Shown piece by piece: positions 33,801 through 46,385 of a DNA stretch of 64,000 nt (position 1 is its first letter; every line of letters begins with the position of its first letter). Below the pieces are notes generated by a model, which saw only the letters and a program-made list of their open reading frames with translations, was not told where the DNA came from and searched no databases. The DNA is taken from contig OY821775.1 in the NCBI GenBank assembly GCA_963682175.1, positions 48,952,053 to 49,016,052 on the forward strand, in the 5' to 3' direction. The translations under genes and the position numbers were made by a program. Source of the DNA: Triglochin maritima. Its lineage: Eukaryota; Streptophyta; Magnoliopsida; Alismatales; Juncaginaceae.

Positions 33801-34663
33801 TAACCAAAAGGCCAGAACCCACAAAAGATTTCACCACGAAAATCAAATCCAAAACCCACCAAAAAGCATTAGCATTACTACTACTCACTTGATGTAAACC
33901 CAAACCAATAAGAAGACAAAAAAAAATCACCTTTTTTACCCAACAACAAACCAAAAACCCAAACAAATTCTCCATCTAACCAAAACCCACAAAACTTTCT
34001 CCGTCATATCCAAAACCAACAAAAAAAGTAGTAATACTACTCTCACTTGATTTCAAATACAAAAAAAGTAGAACCCACAAACATATTAACCACCAAAAAC
34101 CTAAAAAAAAAACCAAACATAAAAAAAACTCACATTTTTCCGCAGAACAACAAACCCAAAACACAATCCCATCAAAGCCCAAAACCCACAAAAACTACCA
34201 AATCACCAAAAACCATAATCTCACTTGATTTCAAACCAATAAAAGAAACAAAAAAACTCACCTTTTCTAACACACCAACAAACAAAACACACAAACCCAA
34301 CAACCAAAATCCTCAAAAAAATAAAAATAGAACTCACTTGATATCGACCCCTCCATTGAAGAGGTACCTCGTGACGTTCCTACTAACCCATTGTTTGGCA
34401 TTATCATAATCAGTCATGGTGGCCAACTGATCATTGGGTATGGCGACCATGACCTCGATCCCGGATCCGGCCAGAGCACTCATAGTCCCTTCCTCTGCGT
34501 CGAAAAGCTTCACCTTTTTTATCCCGTTGTCCTTCAGCAACTGAACCACTGTTGCCGGTGGCATCCTGTGGGTCGCCATCGTGCCCCAGTTCACCCCCAG
34601 AGACTCAGTTAATGGTGGGAGGAGAGAGGAGAACAGGAGGAAGAGGATTAGGAATCCTGCCAT
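30899..34663 (-). CDS. GPI-anchored glucan endo-1,3-beta-glucosidase (GH17 + X8/CBM43)
   Basis: Two exons on the minus strand, 34663-34338 and 32009-30899, join (…[12 protein letters not shown]) to 478 residues. A signal peptide ([17 protein letters not shown]) is followed by the GH17 fold. The acid/base Glu is E116 in VGNEP and the nucleophile E263 in [11 protein letters not shown]; both are intact. The C-terminal X8/CBM43 domain begins near [10 protein letters not shown] and shows its six cysteines (WCV, YAC, SDC, STC, ESC, GSC). A hydrophobic tail ([18 protein letters not shown]) predicts a GPI anchor, placing the enzyme at the plasma membrane, cell wall or plasmodesmata. Close relatives are Arabidopsis At4g31140/At5g58090-type enzymes that hydrolyse callose. 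The single 2328-bp intron carries donor-like repeats near its 5' end. Confidence 0.95.
33780..34335 (-). repeat. Degenerate repeats carrying copies of the 5' splice donor, in the glucanase intron
   Basis: The real donor region (minus strand ATATCAA|GTGAGTTC at 34337) is echoed three times inside the intron as ATCAAGTGAG, near 33895-33903, 34042-34051 and 34219-34229. Each copy lies in similar CCCACAAA/ACCAACAAA-rich text, with spacings of roughly 115-180 bp. They look like tandem duplications of the exon-intron border. Confidence 0.65.
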
Positions 34664-37202
34664 TGGGTTTGGAGTTTGGAAGACAGGGATAGGATGTGGT
34701 TCAGTTGTGGGTTTGTAATTTGTTTGTGTTTTGATTGAGTGGTGAGGGGTTTATATATTTTGTTTTTTGTATGGATTTAATGGGTTTGATTTTTTTATTG
34801 GTTTTTTTGTGGGAGTGGGGTTGTGGGTTTTGAGGGTTGAATTATGATTGGTGTGGGCCACTGGTGTTTTGTTTTTAACTTTTTAATTTAATTTTTTATG
34901 TTAAATGTTTTTACGTGGGTATGGGGGTGTTTTGGTTCTTGCATGGGTTCTCATGTTTTCTTTTTTCTTTTTTCCTTTTTTTTGGGGAGTTGGGGAAGTG
35001 GATTTTGTGAGTTATATTAGGATTAATGTGGGTCAATGATGTTTTTGTTATTTACATGTTTTATCCGGTTGGGGTTTTATTAAATAATGTTTTTTCTATT
35101 GGTTATTTTTCCGAATTTTAAATGTCTTATGCGATTGGGTTTTTATTAGAAACGTAATAAAAAAGTTTTTTTTCTATTTTATTTGGTTTTTGAAAAAAGT
35201 TAATGGTTTTCCTCTTTTTTAGAAAGTGGGTGTGGGACCGTGGGGTTCAATATGTATCAACGACTCTATAATAGTTCTTTTATTTTCTTCAGTGTGTTTC
35301 ACCAATTGGCAAAAAATTACATGTACATTTCTATGTATTTTGACTTTTTTAAATTTTGATGGGTTTTTTTATTTGTTTTGTTTGGAGAAAGTGGGTGTAT
35401 TGGTGGTTCAATATGGGTCGATGGTTGTACATTTGGAAGGAAAAAAAGTGACCCGAATTGGTTCAACATTAGATGATGGTTCGGGTTTTTTTTTTTTTGG
35501 AAAAAAAATATATCTTATGTTGCAACCACTTTTTCCACATTCAGCGAGAAGTCGGTGATTGGTTATTTGGTTTCCATGAATAGACTGTAGTGTTTCAATT
35601 TTCTTGTTGATTAAAGGAGAATTTGGGGAAAGTAATCAGAGATTTTTTCCTCATTCCATGTCTGAATATAAGGACCATATTTCCTTAAAAGCCGCATCAT
35701 GGACTTAGTGGGTTTCTCTTTAGTCGATGTTTACTTAAAAAATATCATTATATTGCAACAAAAAATAATAATCAAACCACTGATTGAAAATGAAATTTGA
35801 AAAAGGACACAAGCTTTATGCTTGTATCTTCTAACTTTTGGAAATATTCTTTTGGACACTCTCTCTTACCACTAAAAGTATAAAAACATACAAAATAACA
35901 CAAATGAAATGATCAAAAGTACAAGCATAAGATTACCAATCGAATCCACAACTATGGGGTATCGTATGACTATATATATATCACAAAAAAGGGGGTTTAA
36001 TCTGACTTGTGCCGTAGAGATTGGCAAAGTCCAGAAAAGTAAGAAGTATTTTAAGGTTTTGAAAACACGTACTCACCATGTGGATTTGTTCCATCCTTTA
36101 CTAGGCTATTCTCGTAATATAGTACACCGTTGTAGGGCTAATTACGTCCATATAATATCCAGTGCTATGGTCGGTTCCCGACAGGAGTTGGCGATGGCTA
36201 CAATTTTCGAAAACGTCGGCCGTTACCACTAGATTTGACCAAAATACCCTCTAAATTTTCGAAATGAAAAAGTCGTAAATAACTTTTTTGCCCTTCAGTC
36301 TACCCTATTTTAGATTATTGACGAACAAAATAAAAAATTACGATTTTGGTATTTATAATTTTTTTTGAAATTATTTGTGCATTTTAGTATGTATCTAGAT
36401 ACATTTAATTTCAGTTATTCAAATAGTTTTTCCTTATTTTATTTTGATATATAAATATTTTTTGCAAAATCCTTAAAATTATTTTACCGTAGAAAGATGC
36501 TTCAAAGAACATAATTTTGTTCACATTTGAATGCATTTTTCGATTCATAAGCAGTGAAAGCTCTTCATTAAGTAGTGAAAACAGGAAATTCATATGGTTT
36601 CGGTTCACGCGAACAATATCATAATTTTTAAAGCGGAAAAAATGACAAAAACGTCGACTTAATTTTTTCACCTTTTGCAATAACTTTGTACTCATAATAA
36701 TTGATAACAGATGAAACGCGAAGCTTACGTAATTATCTATTGTTATTAACTAGTGACACCTTATTAACAGGCAATTTGTGACCTTTGGACGTAATTGAGG
36801 AGGTGTTTGAAAAGTTTTCTTTAGATTTGAAGGGTCAACTAAACTTACTATCTTACATGTTTTATATATATGAATATATGATACGAGTGACTAACTAATG
36901 AACGAAATGATTTGGCGGTAAGTTGGCAGTTGGTGAGTTATGTCATGTATCTTATGTTATACACACAACATTTTTTAATATAAAGCGTGGTGTTGGAATC
37001 ATGATCTCTTGATATAATCTTTGAGATCAAAATTTATGATTTAGGAATTGTTATAGTGTAATACATCAAAAACACACGAGCAATACGAATGGTCCGCATA
37101 GGTGGCAATTACTCGAGCGAAATACTCAGATATAGCTAAAAGTTAAGTGATGTGATATTATTATGTTTTATCGAAATATATATATATATATATATATATA
37201 TA
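34664..37202. other. Promoter side of the glucanase gene and intergenic DNA
   Basis: The first ~900 bp are unusually T- and G-rich, with repeats of TTGGGGTTTT-like text. No gene is supported; the 107-codon stretch at 35909-36232 lacks recognisable features. A (TA)n tract at 37178-37202 abuts MITE copy B. Confidence 0.45.
34750..34757 (-). promoter_or_regulatory. TATA box of the glucanase gene
   Basis: TATATAAA on the minus strand, about 90 bp upstream of the start codon at 34663 and followed by a CA-rich leader. Confidence 0.65.
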
Positions 37203-37403
37203 CAAGAATTCTCTAGTGAGCCTAGGATTTAACTTTTCTAAATTAAGCTCACACAATATCCATCACTCATTTCAAATTGTAAGGTAGATTAAGAAAAAAA
37301 TGTTTATGTTAATGAATGGCGAGATTAACTGTAAATAAGATCCAATGGTGAGATTGTAGGGGTTTAAACTAAATTTGATGAACTCTGAGCTCACTAGAGC
37401 TTG
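37203..37403. mobile_element. MITE family M1, copy B (reverse orientation)
   Basis: Ends CAAGAATTCTCTAGTGAGC and, inverted, CAAGCTCTAGTGAGC, directly flanked by TA on both sides. Inside it is the reverse complement of copies A (18843-19035) and C (39387-39588). Confidence 0.88.
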
Positions 37404-37564
37404 TATATATATATTGGAACATGACGTGTTGCTAATTAGGAATTTCTATTATTGTTTACCCTTGATTTAACCAACATGTAATAATTTCCCAAACTCAAGA
37501 GGTAAAGAGAGAAGAGAGAAAGGTCACTCAAAACACAGAGAGAGGGGGAGCAACTAGATAAGTC

Positions 37565-37880
37565 AAGTGAACTAGGGCAGAGCAAAACTCGGATCGGTCC
37601 GGATTTTTGGACCGGACCGGACCGATCGGTCCGGGTTCGGTCCAGGAAGATTTGGTCCGGCCCAGTCCGGTCAAGGTTTCGGTCCGACAAAATTTTAAAA
37701 TTTCGGTCCGGTCCGGTCCGGACTGGTTTTTTTTGTTTTTTATTTAAAAAATTGGGTTTTGACCGGATCAGACCGATTCGGTCCGGTCTTCAGTCCGCGG
37801 GCATCCGATCCGGTCCGATCTTCGGTCCGGACCCCAGATAAAAATCTGGTCCGGACCGGATGCTCACCCCTAAAGTGAAC
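37565..37880. mobile_element. hAT-type MITE with perfect 8-bp target duplication, GGTCCGG-rich
   Basis: A 300-bp element (37573-37872) with ends TAGGGCAGAGC and GCTCACCCCTA, flanked by the identical octamer AAGTGAAC (37565-37572 and 37873-37880). An 8-bp duplication and TAGGG...CCCTA ends are hallmarks of hAT elements. The interior is built from CGGTCCGG/CCGGACCG repeats in both orientations. A decayed inverted copy is at 4957-5200. Confidence 0.92.
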
Positions 37881-39386
37881 TGCTAAACGTTGTGCGCAAT
37901 TTACTTAAATTGTCAATGTTATTTACCATTTCCCATCACCCTTTTTTAAAAAAATTCCAAAAAAAAAGTTGTCTGCCGCAAACGCCTCAAGCATGGTGGA
38001 GACGTCTCCTGTGTACTCTTTTTTTCTTATTTATTATGAATAGGTTGTTTATATGTTCTTGTTACTTTATACACTGCTTGTACTTTTAGTATTTATTAGT
38101 AATTGATTTTGTTAACTTTAAAAACATATGCAACACATCGAGATCCACGTTAAATAAAGTAACAAACACATAATAATGTGCGAAACTTCAAAAAGTACAC
38201 GTTACAATCAATTTCTACTACGTAAATGCTCCTGATGGGCTATCATCTCTTTAACTGCATCTCCCATCCAACAACACTCTGAGTTCGAATTTAGAATCAC
38301 ATGTGAGTGACAACATTGGTTTCTTCTTTGGCCAAAATCCAATGCAAGTAACGATCCTACTTGTTTCGCCACTCATGATACCACCAAAAAGAACCTGACT
38401 TCTATCACAACTTGTTTCGTCCATTTAATTGTTTGGTCACATGTTGGATATACTTCCGGAGTTACGAAAACCTTACTATAATCTACCTCGTCACCACCAA
38501 AATCTTACAACAAAACCTGAAATATTTTGAAATTACACACCATAAGAATTAAAAAATATTTAAAATTTAAAATATTTTTTTTAATACGAGACGTCTGGCT
38601 TAGGCACCCCGACCATGATGGGGGCCATACTTGTGTTGAGAGAGAGGGGTCTTTTTCCTCGTTACTCATCTATCAATTTCAAGCAAAACAACATGAAATT
38701 ACGTTAGTGTAAAATAACAGTTATATAAGTTCTCTACTTTTAAATACAAAATGGTTGGTGATCAACATGAGAGCAATGATATATTTTATTTTGACATTTA
38801 CATTACTAAAGGTAGGGATAATACCAAGTCGATTTGGTTCGTGTTCGGACATACCAAATCCAAATTAAACTAATTTAGATTGAGAACCTCACACCAATGC
38901 AAAATTAATTTGGTATGAATCACTTATAACCACGGTGTAAATTTGATATCACAATATAAATAGTAAAGTACCAATATTTATTGTGTTTTAATATAAATAA
39001 ACTTATAATACTAAATAAAGGGTTGCTAAATCAATTTGTTAGAGATTATAAGCGGAACAAAATAAATGATTTAATTAAGTCTCAGTAGTCATTCTTAACT
39101 CCCACCCACAACCACAGTTTCTCCATTTATCATGTCAACAAAAAATATTATGCAACCACAACCCAATCCAACATAACTTATTTTCCACTCGTTAACACTT
39201 AACCCCAACCTCACTTTCATCACTCTTTCTCCTCCACATCATTTATTTTTACATCATTCTTTATTCCATCACAATAAATCACAAACTATGAAATAAATTA
39301 TTTTTACAATGATTTAATCTAATTAAATTATGATAATTACGAATAAAACGAAAAAGTTAGATTTAATTAAAATTCGACAAATACAT
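37881..39386. other. Intergenic, AT-rich, no supported gene
   Basis: No coding region or RNA gene recognised. Confidence 0.4.
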
Positions 39387-39588
39387 CAAGCTCTAGTGAG
39401 CTCAGGGCTCATCAAATTTAGTTTAAGCCCCCTAATATCTCATCATTGGATCTTATTTACAGTTAATCTCACCATTCATTAGCATAACCGTTTTTTTCTT
39501 AATCTACCTTACAATTTGAAATAAGTTGTGGATATTGTGGGGGCTTAATTTAGAAAAATTAAGCCCTGGACTCACTTGAGAATTCCTG
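39387..39588. mobile_element. MITE family M1, copy C
   Basis: Ends CAAGCTCTAGTGAGC and GCTCACTTGAGAATTCCTG-like, about 200 bp, colinear with copy A (18843-19035) and inverted relative to copy B (37203-37403). Confidence 0.85.
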
Positions 39589-41195
39589 TATTATAATAAT
39601 TCAAAATTAAAATATTACAATACATATTACGAACCGTTGTAATTAATCCAATCATACTCGGTTTAAATAAAATTAAATTCCTTTATTTGAGTTACAATTG
39701 GCTCATACATATGATTTTCACTTCGAGGGGTCGCCCAAGTTAAGGGCTCTGGGGTCGGGTCTTGCCCCGACCTGACCCCAAAAAGTCATCCGTTAAGGAT
39801 GACCTAAACCAAACCAAAAGAAGATTTGGTTTCAAAATTTTAACCTAAATTTTGAGCCAAAAGTATTATCTTATGTTATTAGCAAATACAAAAAAATAAT
39901 TATAAATAAAGCAATAAAAAGTTCGAGGTGAGTCTCAATGTTTTCGAGTTCGGGCGGCTCGTTTACCGAACCAAGTCGGAAGATTTTTTTGTTTTTTATC
40001 AAGATACTTTATTTTCAAGTTATACCAGAAGTAAGTCTTTTTCGAGTTGAGTTCGATACGAACTATCGAGTTGAACCAAAGTTTACAAACTTACAAGTTC
40101 GAATTCAGTTTGGAATCAGAAAATTCAAACAAAGTCTAATCACTAATTAAAGATCATCCAGATAATACAAAACTTTTCGTCCCTTAGAAGCATTTGTTTT
40201 GATGTCGGTCAAAAATCAACCTTAAGCAACAAAACTAGTTGCATGATTTAATAGAAGTCAAACAGATCAAGTTCAGATATCTATCTTGGATTCAACCACT
40301 GTTATGCTGATTCCAACATCATTGAGATTTCCCAATTGTATAAAACTATGAACGGTAAGGTGTTGCACCAGATTCAATAGTAACACTTACCGACGCCTAA
40401 CTTAAGCTTAAAGTTCAGTGTTTTCTTTAGAAAGAAAGAAATTCACCTTTCTTGACAAATTTTCTATTTATTCTAACAAAACTCAAAAATATGATTGTTA
40501 ACCAAAAGTCACACATCGGTTAAAACGAGGACTTTCTTCTGAATAATAAGTTAGAGGATCCCTCTACTCATAACCAATTGATTTTGAGTTGTATACCCAC
40601 AATTCAACATTGTATTATAACCTAAAAATGCCCAACGACCGACTTTACACAACTACCCTTATTGTTATCCATGCGTAGACACGGAGATTTTTTCCCCTCC
40701 AGTTACACGTACGGGAGAGTGTTAGAGATAAATGCCACATCGGTTATAAGTTAGATGATCTCTCCACTCATAACGAATTGTTGTTGAATTGGATAACACT
40801 TCAACATGATCCGTTTAGTTAAAGAAAATCACTATTTGACTAAAATTTTAGAATAAAGATTAATAAATGAGAGTTCAATATACGAAAGTGGTTATCTTTT
40901 TTACATTCGTTAGCTGCTACGACCCGTATACCCATCCGCAATATCAATTTACACAATCACAAGAACATATAAAAATACAAACTCTAAGGATCTATGGTAG
41001 GTTTTTGTAGCTGACCATTAGATAATTATGGACCGAGGAATTTGGACGAAACTTAGATAAAGAAGATTATTACACTCCCTTTCGAAGACATTAACCACCA
41101 TGCTCAATTGGGCAAGAATTAACGAACACGAAATTTACATAAAAAATGATGGTGTGGGTGCGACCCTTTTAACCCTTTCACTAAGTCGTCTCTTT
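39589..41195. other. Intergenic with LTR-like scraps
   Basis: AT-rich. Two related stretches, near 40508-40620 and 40722-40805, share CACATCGGTTA, AAGTTAGA.GATC and CTCATAAC; this text is common at the edges of plant copia LTRs and is probably fragmentary. No gene is supported. Confidence 0.4.
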
Positions 41196-42393
41196 AGGCC
41201 ATCCTCGATGGCATGAATTGGGGAGCATGAAGAACCTCATGATCCCCTCAATGGGGATCATGGTCCTGTGTGCCCCTCGAATGGGTCCAGTGCGATTTGT
41301 GACCCACGTGGTAAAAATGTTTTCTTTATATATATATATATACTGTTTTTATTGTTTTTCGTTAATGTATTTGTTAAATATTAGTTATTACTTATTTGTA
41401 TCAATTTATTTTGATAATGTAATTATTTTTGTTTATTGAAAATAATTTAATACGTCTAGAAATTCTTTTAGTTCATTGGCTCCCATCCTTTTTTTTGGGT
41501 TTTTAGGTTAAAAATATATATTTGAGATGTAATTAGGGTTTTGTAATTTAATTTTGGTTAATGTATTGATGTTGTTTCAATTTGATAATTATTGTAGGAT
41601 TGTTATTAATTAAGTAAATTCTTTTTTATTTATTAATATTTATTTAAATTAAAAAATTAAAAAAATCAAATGTGAAATTCAGATAAATAAATAAACACCA
41701 ATACAATACAAATAAATTTCAGATAAACAATACAAATACGGATACAAAATATAAATAGATGCTACTGCAAGAAAACCGATAAACTACGAAACACACATTA
41801 ACTCCAAATTAAAATAAAAGAAACTACAAAAATTCATGTGATTTAGCCCCAATTCTTGAGTTCAACAAGTGTATCTTTATCGATCTCGTCATTGTTTTCC
41901 ACCTTCATCAGAGAAAATAATACGGCGAGTTTCTTGTTGTTGAGTTCCATTTGGAACTTCTCTTCAGCTTCAATAAGTTTCCTCTCTACACTTTTGAACG
42001 TTATAGCTGATTTGATCGAGAATATACGTGAACGATTTGGAGGAAATGTGAATTGATGTATTTTTAGTTTTACTATTTAATATTCCAATTAATGTACTAT
42101 GTAATGCAGTTTCCTCAATTTTAATAATATTTTCCTATATATATTAATTGTTAATTATAATCGGATGAATTAATTAGATTGAATAATTACAATAATGATT
42201 AGTAATGTAATTTGTTGATTGTTGTGAGAGTTAAAGAAGATAATAAAATAATGATGTGGCAACAAACACTGTATCGTGATTGAGGGGATTGGATAACGGT
42301 TAAGAATTTTGTAGAAGTTAGATGTGCTAACGTGACAAAGAGGGAAAACCGGACGCTCGAGAAGTGTCCGGACGTTGTTAATGGTGGCCTAAG
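41196..42393. mobile_element. Non-autonomous inverted-repeat element
   Basis: Left end TTAGGCCATCCTCGATGG and right end (inverted) TTAGGCCACCATTAACAACG match over the first ~8-10 bases. Inside the left end is a perfect stem, CATGATCCCC/GGGGATCATG, around the loop TCAAT (about 41238-41262). The interior is AT-rich with no gene. The right side holds GCTAACGTGAC, resembling the element at 128-573. Confidence 0.5.
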
Positions 42394-42399
42394 AAAATG

Positions 42400-43250
42400 C
42401 AGGAATCATGATTCCTAAGATAAACAAAATTTGTTTGGATGGAATAGATTCTTACTCATGATTCCAAATGTTAAATGACCAGTATACCCTTAGATTCAAC
42501 TTTATATTGTTAAATTACTGTTATAAGATATGGTAGAAAAAATACTAATGTAGAATATTAGGTTTTTAATGTTAGTTTCTAATATTAAAAAGTATAATAA
42601 AATACAATGTATATGAAATTTATCTAATAAATGTCGTAAAATATTAGTTTCTATTTTAAAATTTTATCTAACAAAAATAGTAAAAAATGAGGGTATCATG
42701 GTAAATACAACCTAAAATTTCTAGATTCCTACGAGAAATTAATTTTTTCAACTTCCAACTTGTATAGAAAACTTATCTCGGGATTCTTAAGGATTTCACA
42801 AGAATTAGAATTCATATTCTTATTTGAAAACACAAATTTCAAGAATTTGAAATCATGTTAGAAACTTAGAATCTCTCGCCAAACTAGACCTAAGGTATCG
42901 TTTGACTGCAGATTCTTGCAGCAGATTCTTGAAATTTGGTTTCCCAAACAAAAATTTGGATTTTGATTCTTGTGGAATCCTTAAGATTCGAGAGTAAATT
43001 TTCTATACAATCAAGAAGCTGAAAAAATAACTTATTGTAGGATTCCAGGAATTTTAGGTTGTATTTACCATAATGCCATTATATTTTACTATTTTTATTT
43101 GATAAATTTTTAAATTAGAAATTAATACCAAGACATAGTTCAGACATGCAAATTGTAATTAACCCTAAATTTAAATCTAAATGTATACTGATCATTTAAC
43201 ATTTAGAATCATGAGCAAGAATTTTTTGATTCCAACCCTAAGACGTCGCA
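42400..43250. repeat. Long imperfect inverted repeat (two MITE copies head to head)
   Basis: The left arm (about 42400-42890) and right arm (about 42895-43250) are inverted copies. Shared landmarks include CATGATTC.AAATGTTAAATG, GGTAAATACAACCTAAAATT, CAAGAAT and TTTCAAGAATTTG-like text. The arms meet at CCTAAGG. The right arm is shorter, so indels separate the arms. A transcript through it would fold into a long hairpin. Confidence 0.75.
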
Positions 43251-43671
43251 ATGTCCCAAAGTATGGGTTAACTTTTCTTTCCGACAAATTATAGGAATTA
43301 ATTTTAATTATTACCGATACGTTGTATATCTGCGGACTACCAACGACCATGGGTTTGGGTTCGCTTCAAATAAAGTCCAAAAGCCCTTTTAAGTTATGGG
43401 CTGATTTGGACCCACGTAATATCTATTGGGTTTTGAAACATCAGAGTATCTCGGGCTTTCGTGCATCCTTTATGTTCCCAATCTAACTAGGTTTGGGCTT
43501 AGTAGGTGAAATTGTTATGTTCGCAAGAGTTTTTGTTTAAAGCATTACATATTTTTTCAAATTGAATTCCAACTTCAGAGGGTTGCGAACCAGATTAGGC
43601 TCTAGATATCGATCTTCGCAGACGTGTTTGAGTCACTTCGGAAGCCGTGTTTGTGAATTGGCGGCTCTAGG

Positions 43672-44180
43672 TAGGGATGCGAATGGTAATCGAATATCTA
43701 AGTATCTGATTGGAAAATTAAAATTTAGAGGGTTTTGATAATGAAGTTCTTACCTAATACAATTTGAATTTGAAATTAATTTATAAAATTTTATCGATTC
43801 AGATACAAGTCAAATAATTTCCGAATATCCGAAAATATTAATATTTGCATTGAATATATTTGGCAGTTGATATTTATATGATGAATCAATGAAACATTAA
43901 GTTATTTCTTTATAAATATAATCATAATAGAATGTAAAAGCAAATTAAAGTATAAATTTCTTAAGCCATCTTTTAAAATATTTAAGATAATACAACAAAA
44001 GATATATATAAAATATTTTAAAAGAATCTGAATATTATCTTAATATGATTTTTTTTCTTCATATTTGGATATGAAATTGTGAAGTTATAAAAAAATTCGG
44101 ATTCAATATGCTTATTTGGAATTAACATCTGATTCAGATACATGCAATATGTGATTCAAAAATATTCATTTGCATCTCTA
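43672..44180. mobile_element. hAT-like MITE (TAGGGATGC ends)
   Basis: Left end TAGGGATGCGAATGG and right end, inverted, TAGAGATGCAAATGA. Flanks GCTCTAGG and GCTCTGTG are an imperfect 8-bp duplication (6 of 8). The interior is AT-rich and non-coding. Confidence 0.68.
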
Positions 44181-44188
44181 GCTCTGTG

Positions 44189-45637
44189 AGACATTTCAAA
44201 ACCTGTGTTGAGTCTTAATAAATACTCGTATGCATCGTATGCTTGGGGATGAGGTTTGACGGTTGAGAAGCTGCGAATAGATTCAAACATTTTATTATGT
44301 TGCTTGTGCATATTGTTGAAATTTCATAAAAAAACATATTGTTTTATAGTTAACATATAACCTACTGTTTTAAGACATAAAAGACTAAGTAATATGTATT
44401 GTAAAATCAAGTTTCACGAAGATCACGTTAACATATATAAAACATCACCAAGCAACATAGCATTTGATCTGTAATTTCTTTGTGTTGAGATGATCTGAGT
44501 TCCATCTTTGCGTTTATATTATATTTTAAAACCTAAATTATGATTTGCCGTATCGTCCAACATATCATTAAAATTATCTCATATCTCTTTTAGGTTTGAA
44601 AATTACCAATATCTTTTCTATGAATAAAATTATATAATGGAAAATAGGACAAACATCTTCCATATTCTTGTTTTTGGTCTTGGTCCATGATTTTGTTACA
44701 TATATAATTTTGAACATTAAAAAATAATCATTCAACTTGTTATTTATTTTTTAAAACTAGATTAAAATTACTATTAAAAAATAATGCAATATATATATAT
44801 AATTATTAAGTTATTTTATGTATTTATACTTGTTCGTTTTAAGATAAATGATAATAAGTAACTTCTCGTACAAAATTTTATTTATTAATTATTATTATTG
44901 CATAAAAATATTTTTTTTATTTTCAATAGCAGTTTCATTAATGTTTTCTTTATTAAAAGTATAATGTAATACATATAAAATTTTGACATGCTTATCTGTG
45001 ATTCTTAATTTTCTTGTATTTTCTCTTGGTTTCTTGATGGGAAAAAAATTCAATCAAAGGAATTCTTTTTCCTATACGTACATGACTGCAAAGGAAGGTA
45101 AAATGATCCCCCCAAAAAAAATAAACATCTAGAAAAGTTTTAGTCGAATGGAAATTATTTTTATTTGTGCTGCACAAACCCCGATGATACTTCGTTTGTT
45201 GGATTACTTTTTTTACAGGTGAAGTTCTTCCAAACCAAAAAAATCCGGTGACATTCTTTGTATTAATTAAATGTTTCCTCTACAGTTGGAGAAGTAAATG
45301 ATATTCCATGCAGTTTTCCTCAATAAATATTTCCGTGCAGTAAAATCATCAAGTTAAGTTGTGCACATTAAATAGGTTGGAACAGTGACATTTTAGCCAT
45401 TGTCACACTCCATTATCCTCTATTGATTTGCCCTGCCCACTTCACTTGTCAACCAATATGGGGTGTGTGTCTCACAAAACATGCATGTACGTGAAAGAAA
45501 TGAAATGCACCTTAACGTGTGTCTGTAGCAATGACTCAGAATCATAAACTACTAAATAAATTATTTCTACTGTAACTTAATCTAATTAATTTACGATAAT
45601 TGTTAAATTATTTAAAAAAAAATAGATTTAATAATAG
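44189..45637. other. Intergenic, strongly AT-rich, no supported gene
   Basis: No coding region recognised. Confidence 0.4.
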
Positions 45638-46099
45638 TCACTCCAACAGGTCGGTCGGAAGTCTCGCTCCCCGGTAAGCGAGCGAGCAACGCCCCCTGAA
45701 GATTTTTTTGGTTTGAGATTTATCAATAATTCTCTACCGATTTTTTGGATTACTAATTTGTTTTTGGGTGAACCTGGGTAAATTCATGTGTTCTATTTTG
45801 CTAGGTAATTTTCTTTAATTACTTACATTTATTTTTACTAATTTTGATTAATTATTTATATTTATTTTACTAATTTCATTAATTATTTTCGTTTATTTTA
45901 ATTTTTAGAAATTAATTCTAATTATATAAAAAGATATACATATCAATTAAATATTATTTAACAAATAAAAAAGCTAATTTTTAATCTTTATTTAAAAAAC
46001 AAAAAAAATTGGGCCAACCCGGGTCGGAACCCAGGTCGGGTCCCCGACCCGGACCGCCCCCCATTAAGGGTTAGGAACTGTACACAATTTTGGAGTGAT
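45638..46099. mobile_element. Possible small inverted-repeat element with GC-rich ends
   Basis: TCACTCCAA at the left and TTGGAGTGA at the right form a 9-bp inverted repeat. Next to each lies GC-rich text (GGTCGGTCGG, CCCCGGTAAGCGAGCG on the left; CGGGTCGGAACCCAGGTCGG, GACCCGGACCGCC on the right) around an AT-rich core. No target duplication found. Confidence 0.45.
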
Positions 46100-46299
46100 T
46101 TGTTAAGGTCAAATTATTTGTGGATTTTCCTTTCCTTTTTAAGTTACATTGAATCGCTTTTATATTTTTCTTATGGCCCATTCTATCTAAGGACGTCCAT
46201 TATTTTGTATCAAATAAACCACGGTTCCTAATTAGATGTAACCTACAGCTTAATTACATTGCTCTTTGGTGAGTATATATATTTTACCTAACATCATTG

Positions 46300-46385
46300 T
46301 TGGAGCTTGAATTAAGCCTCGAACTTGTGACCCCACGAGTGCAAAACCACTCTCAAGCTACACCCAAGGGGTAATAAGTACTTTC
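46300..46385 (-). mobile_element. tRNA-derived SINE head
   Basis: On the minus strand TAGCTTGAGAGTGG (box A-like, near 46360) and GGGGTCACAAGTTCGAGGC (box B, near 46322) have tRNA-like spacing. The box B text matches that of the SINE at 17095-17218. Body and tail are not delimited. Confidence 0.5.

Noticed and set aside
35909..36232. 107-codon plus-strand open frame
   Set aside because: No domain or family resemblance; lies in repeat-like intergenic DNA.
38225..38305. GAGTTCGAATTT resembling a SINE box B
   Set aside because: No box A at proper spacing and no tail.
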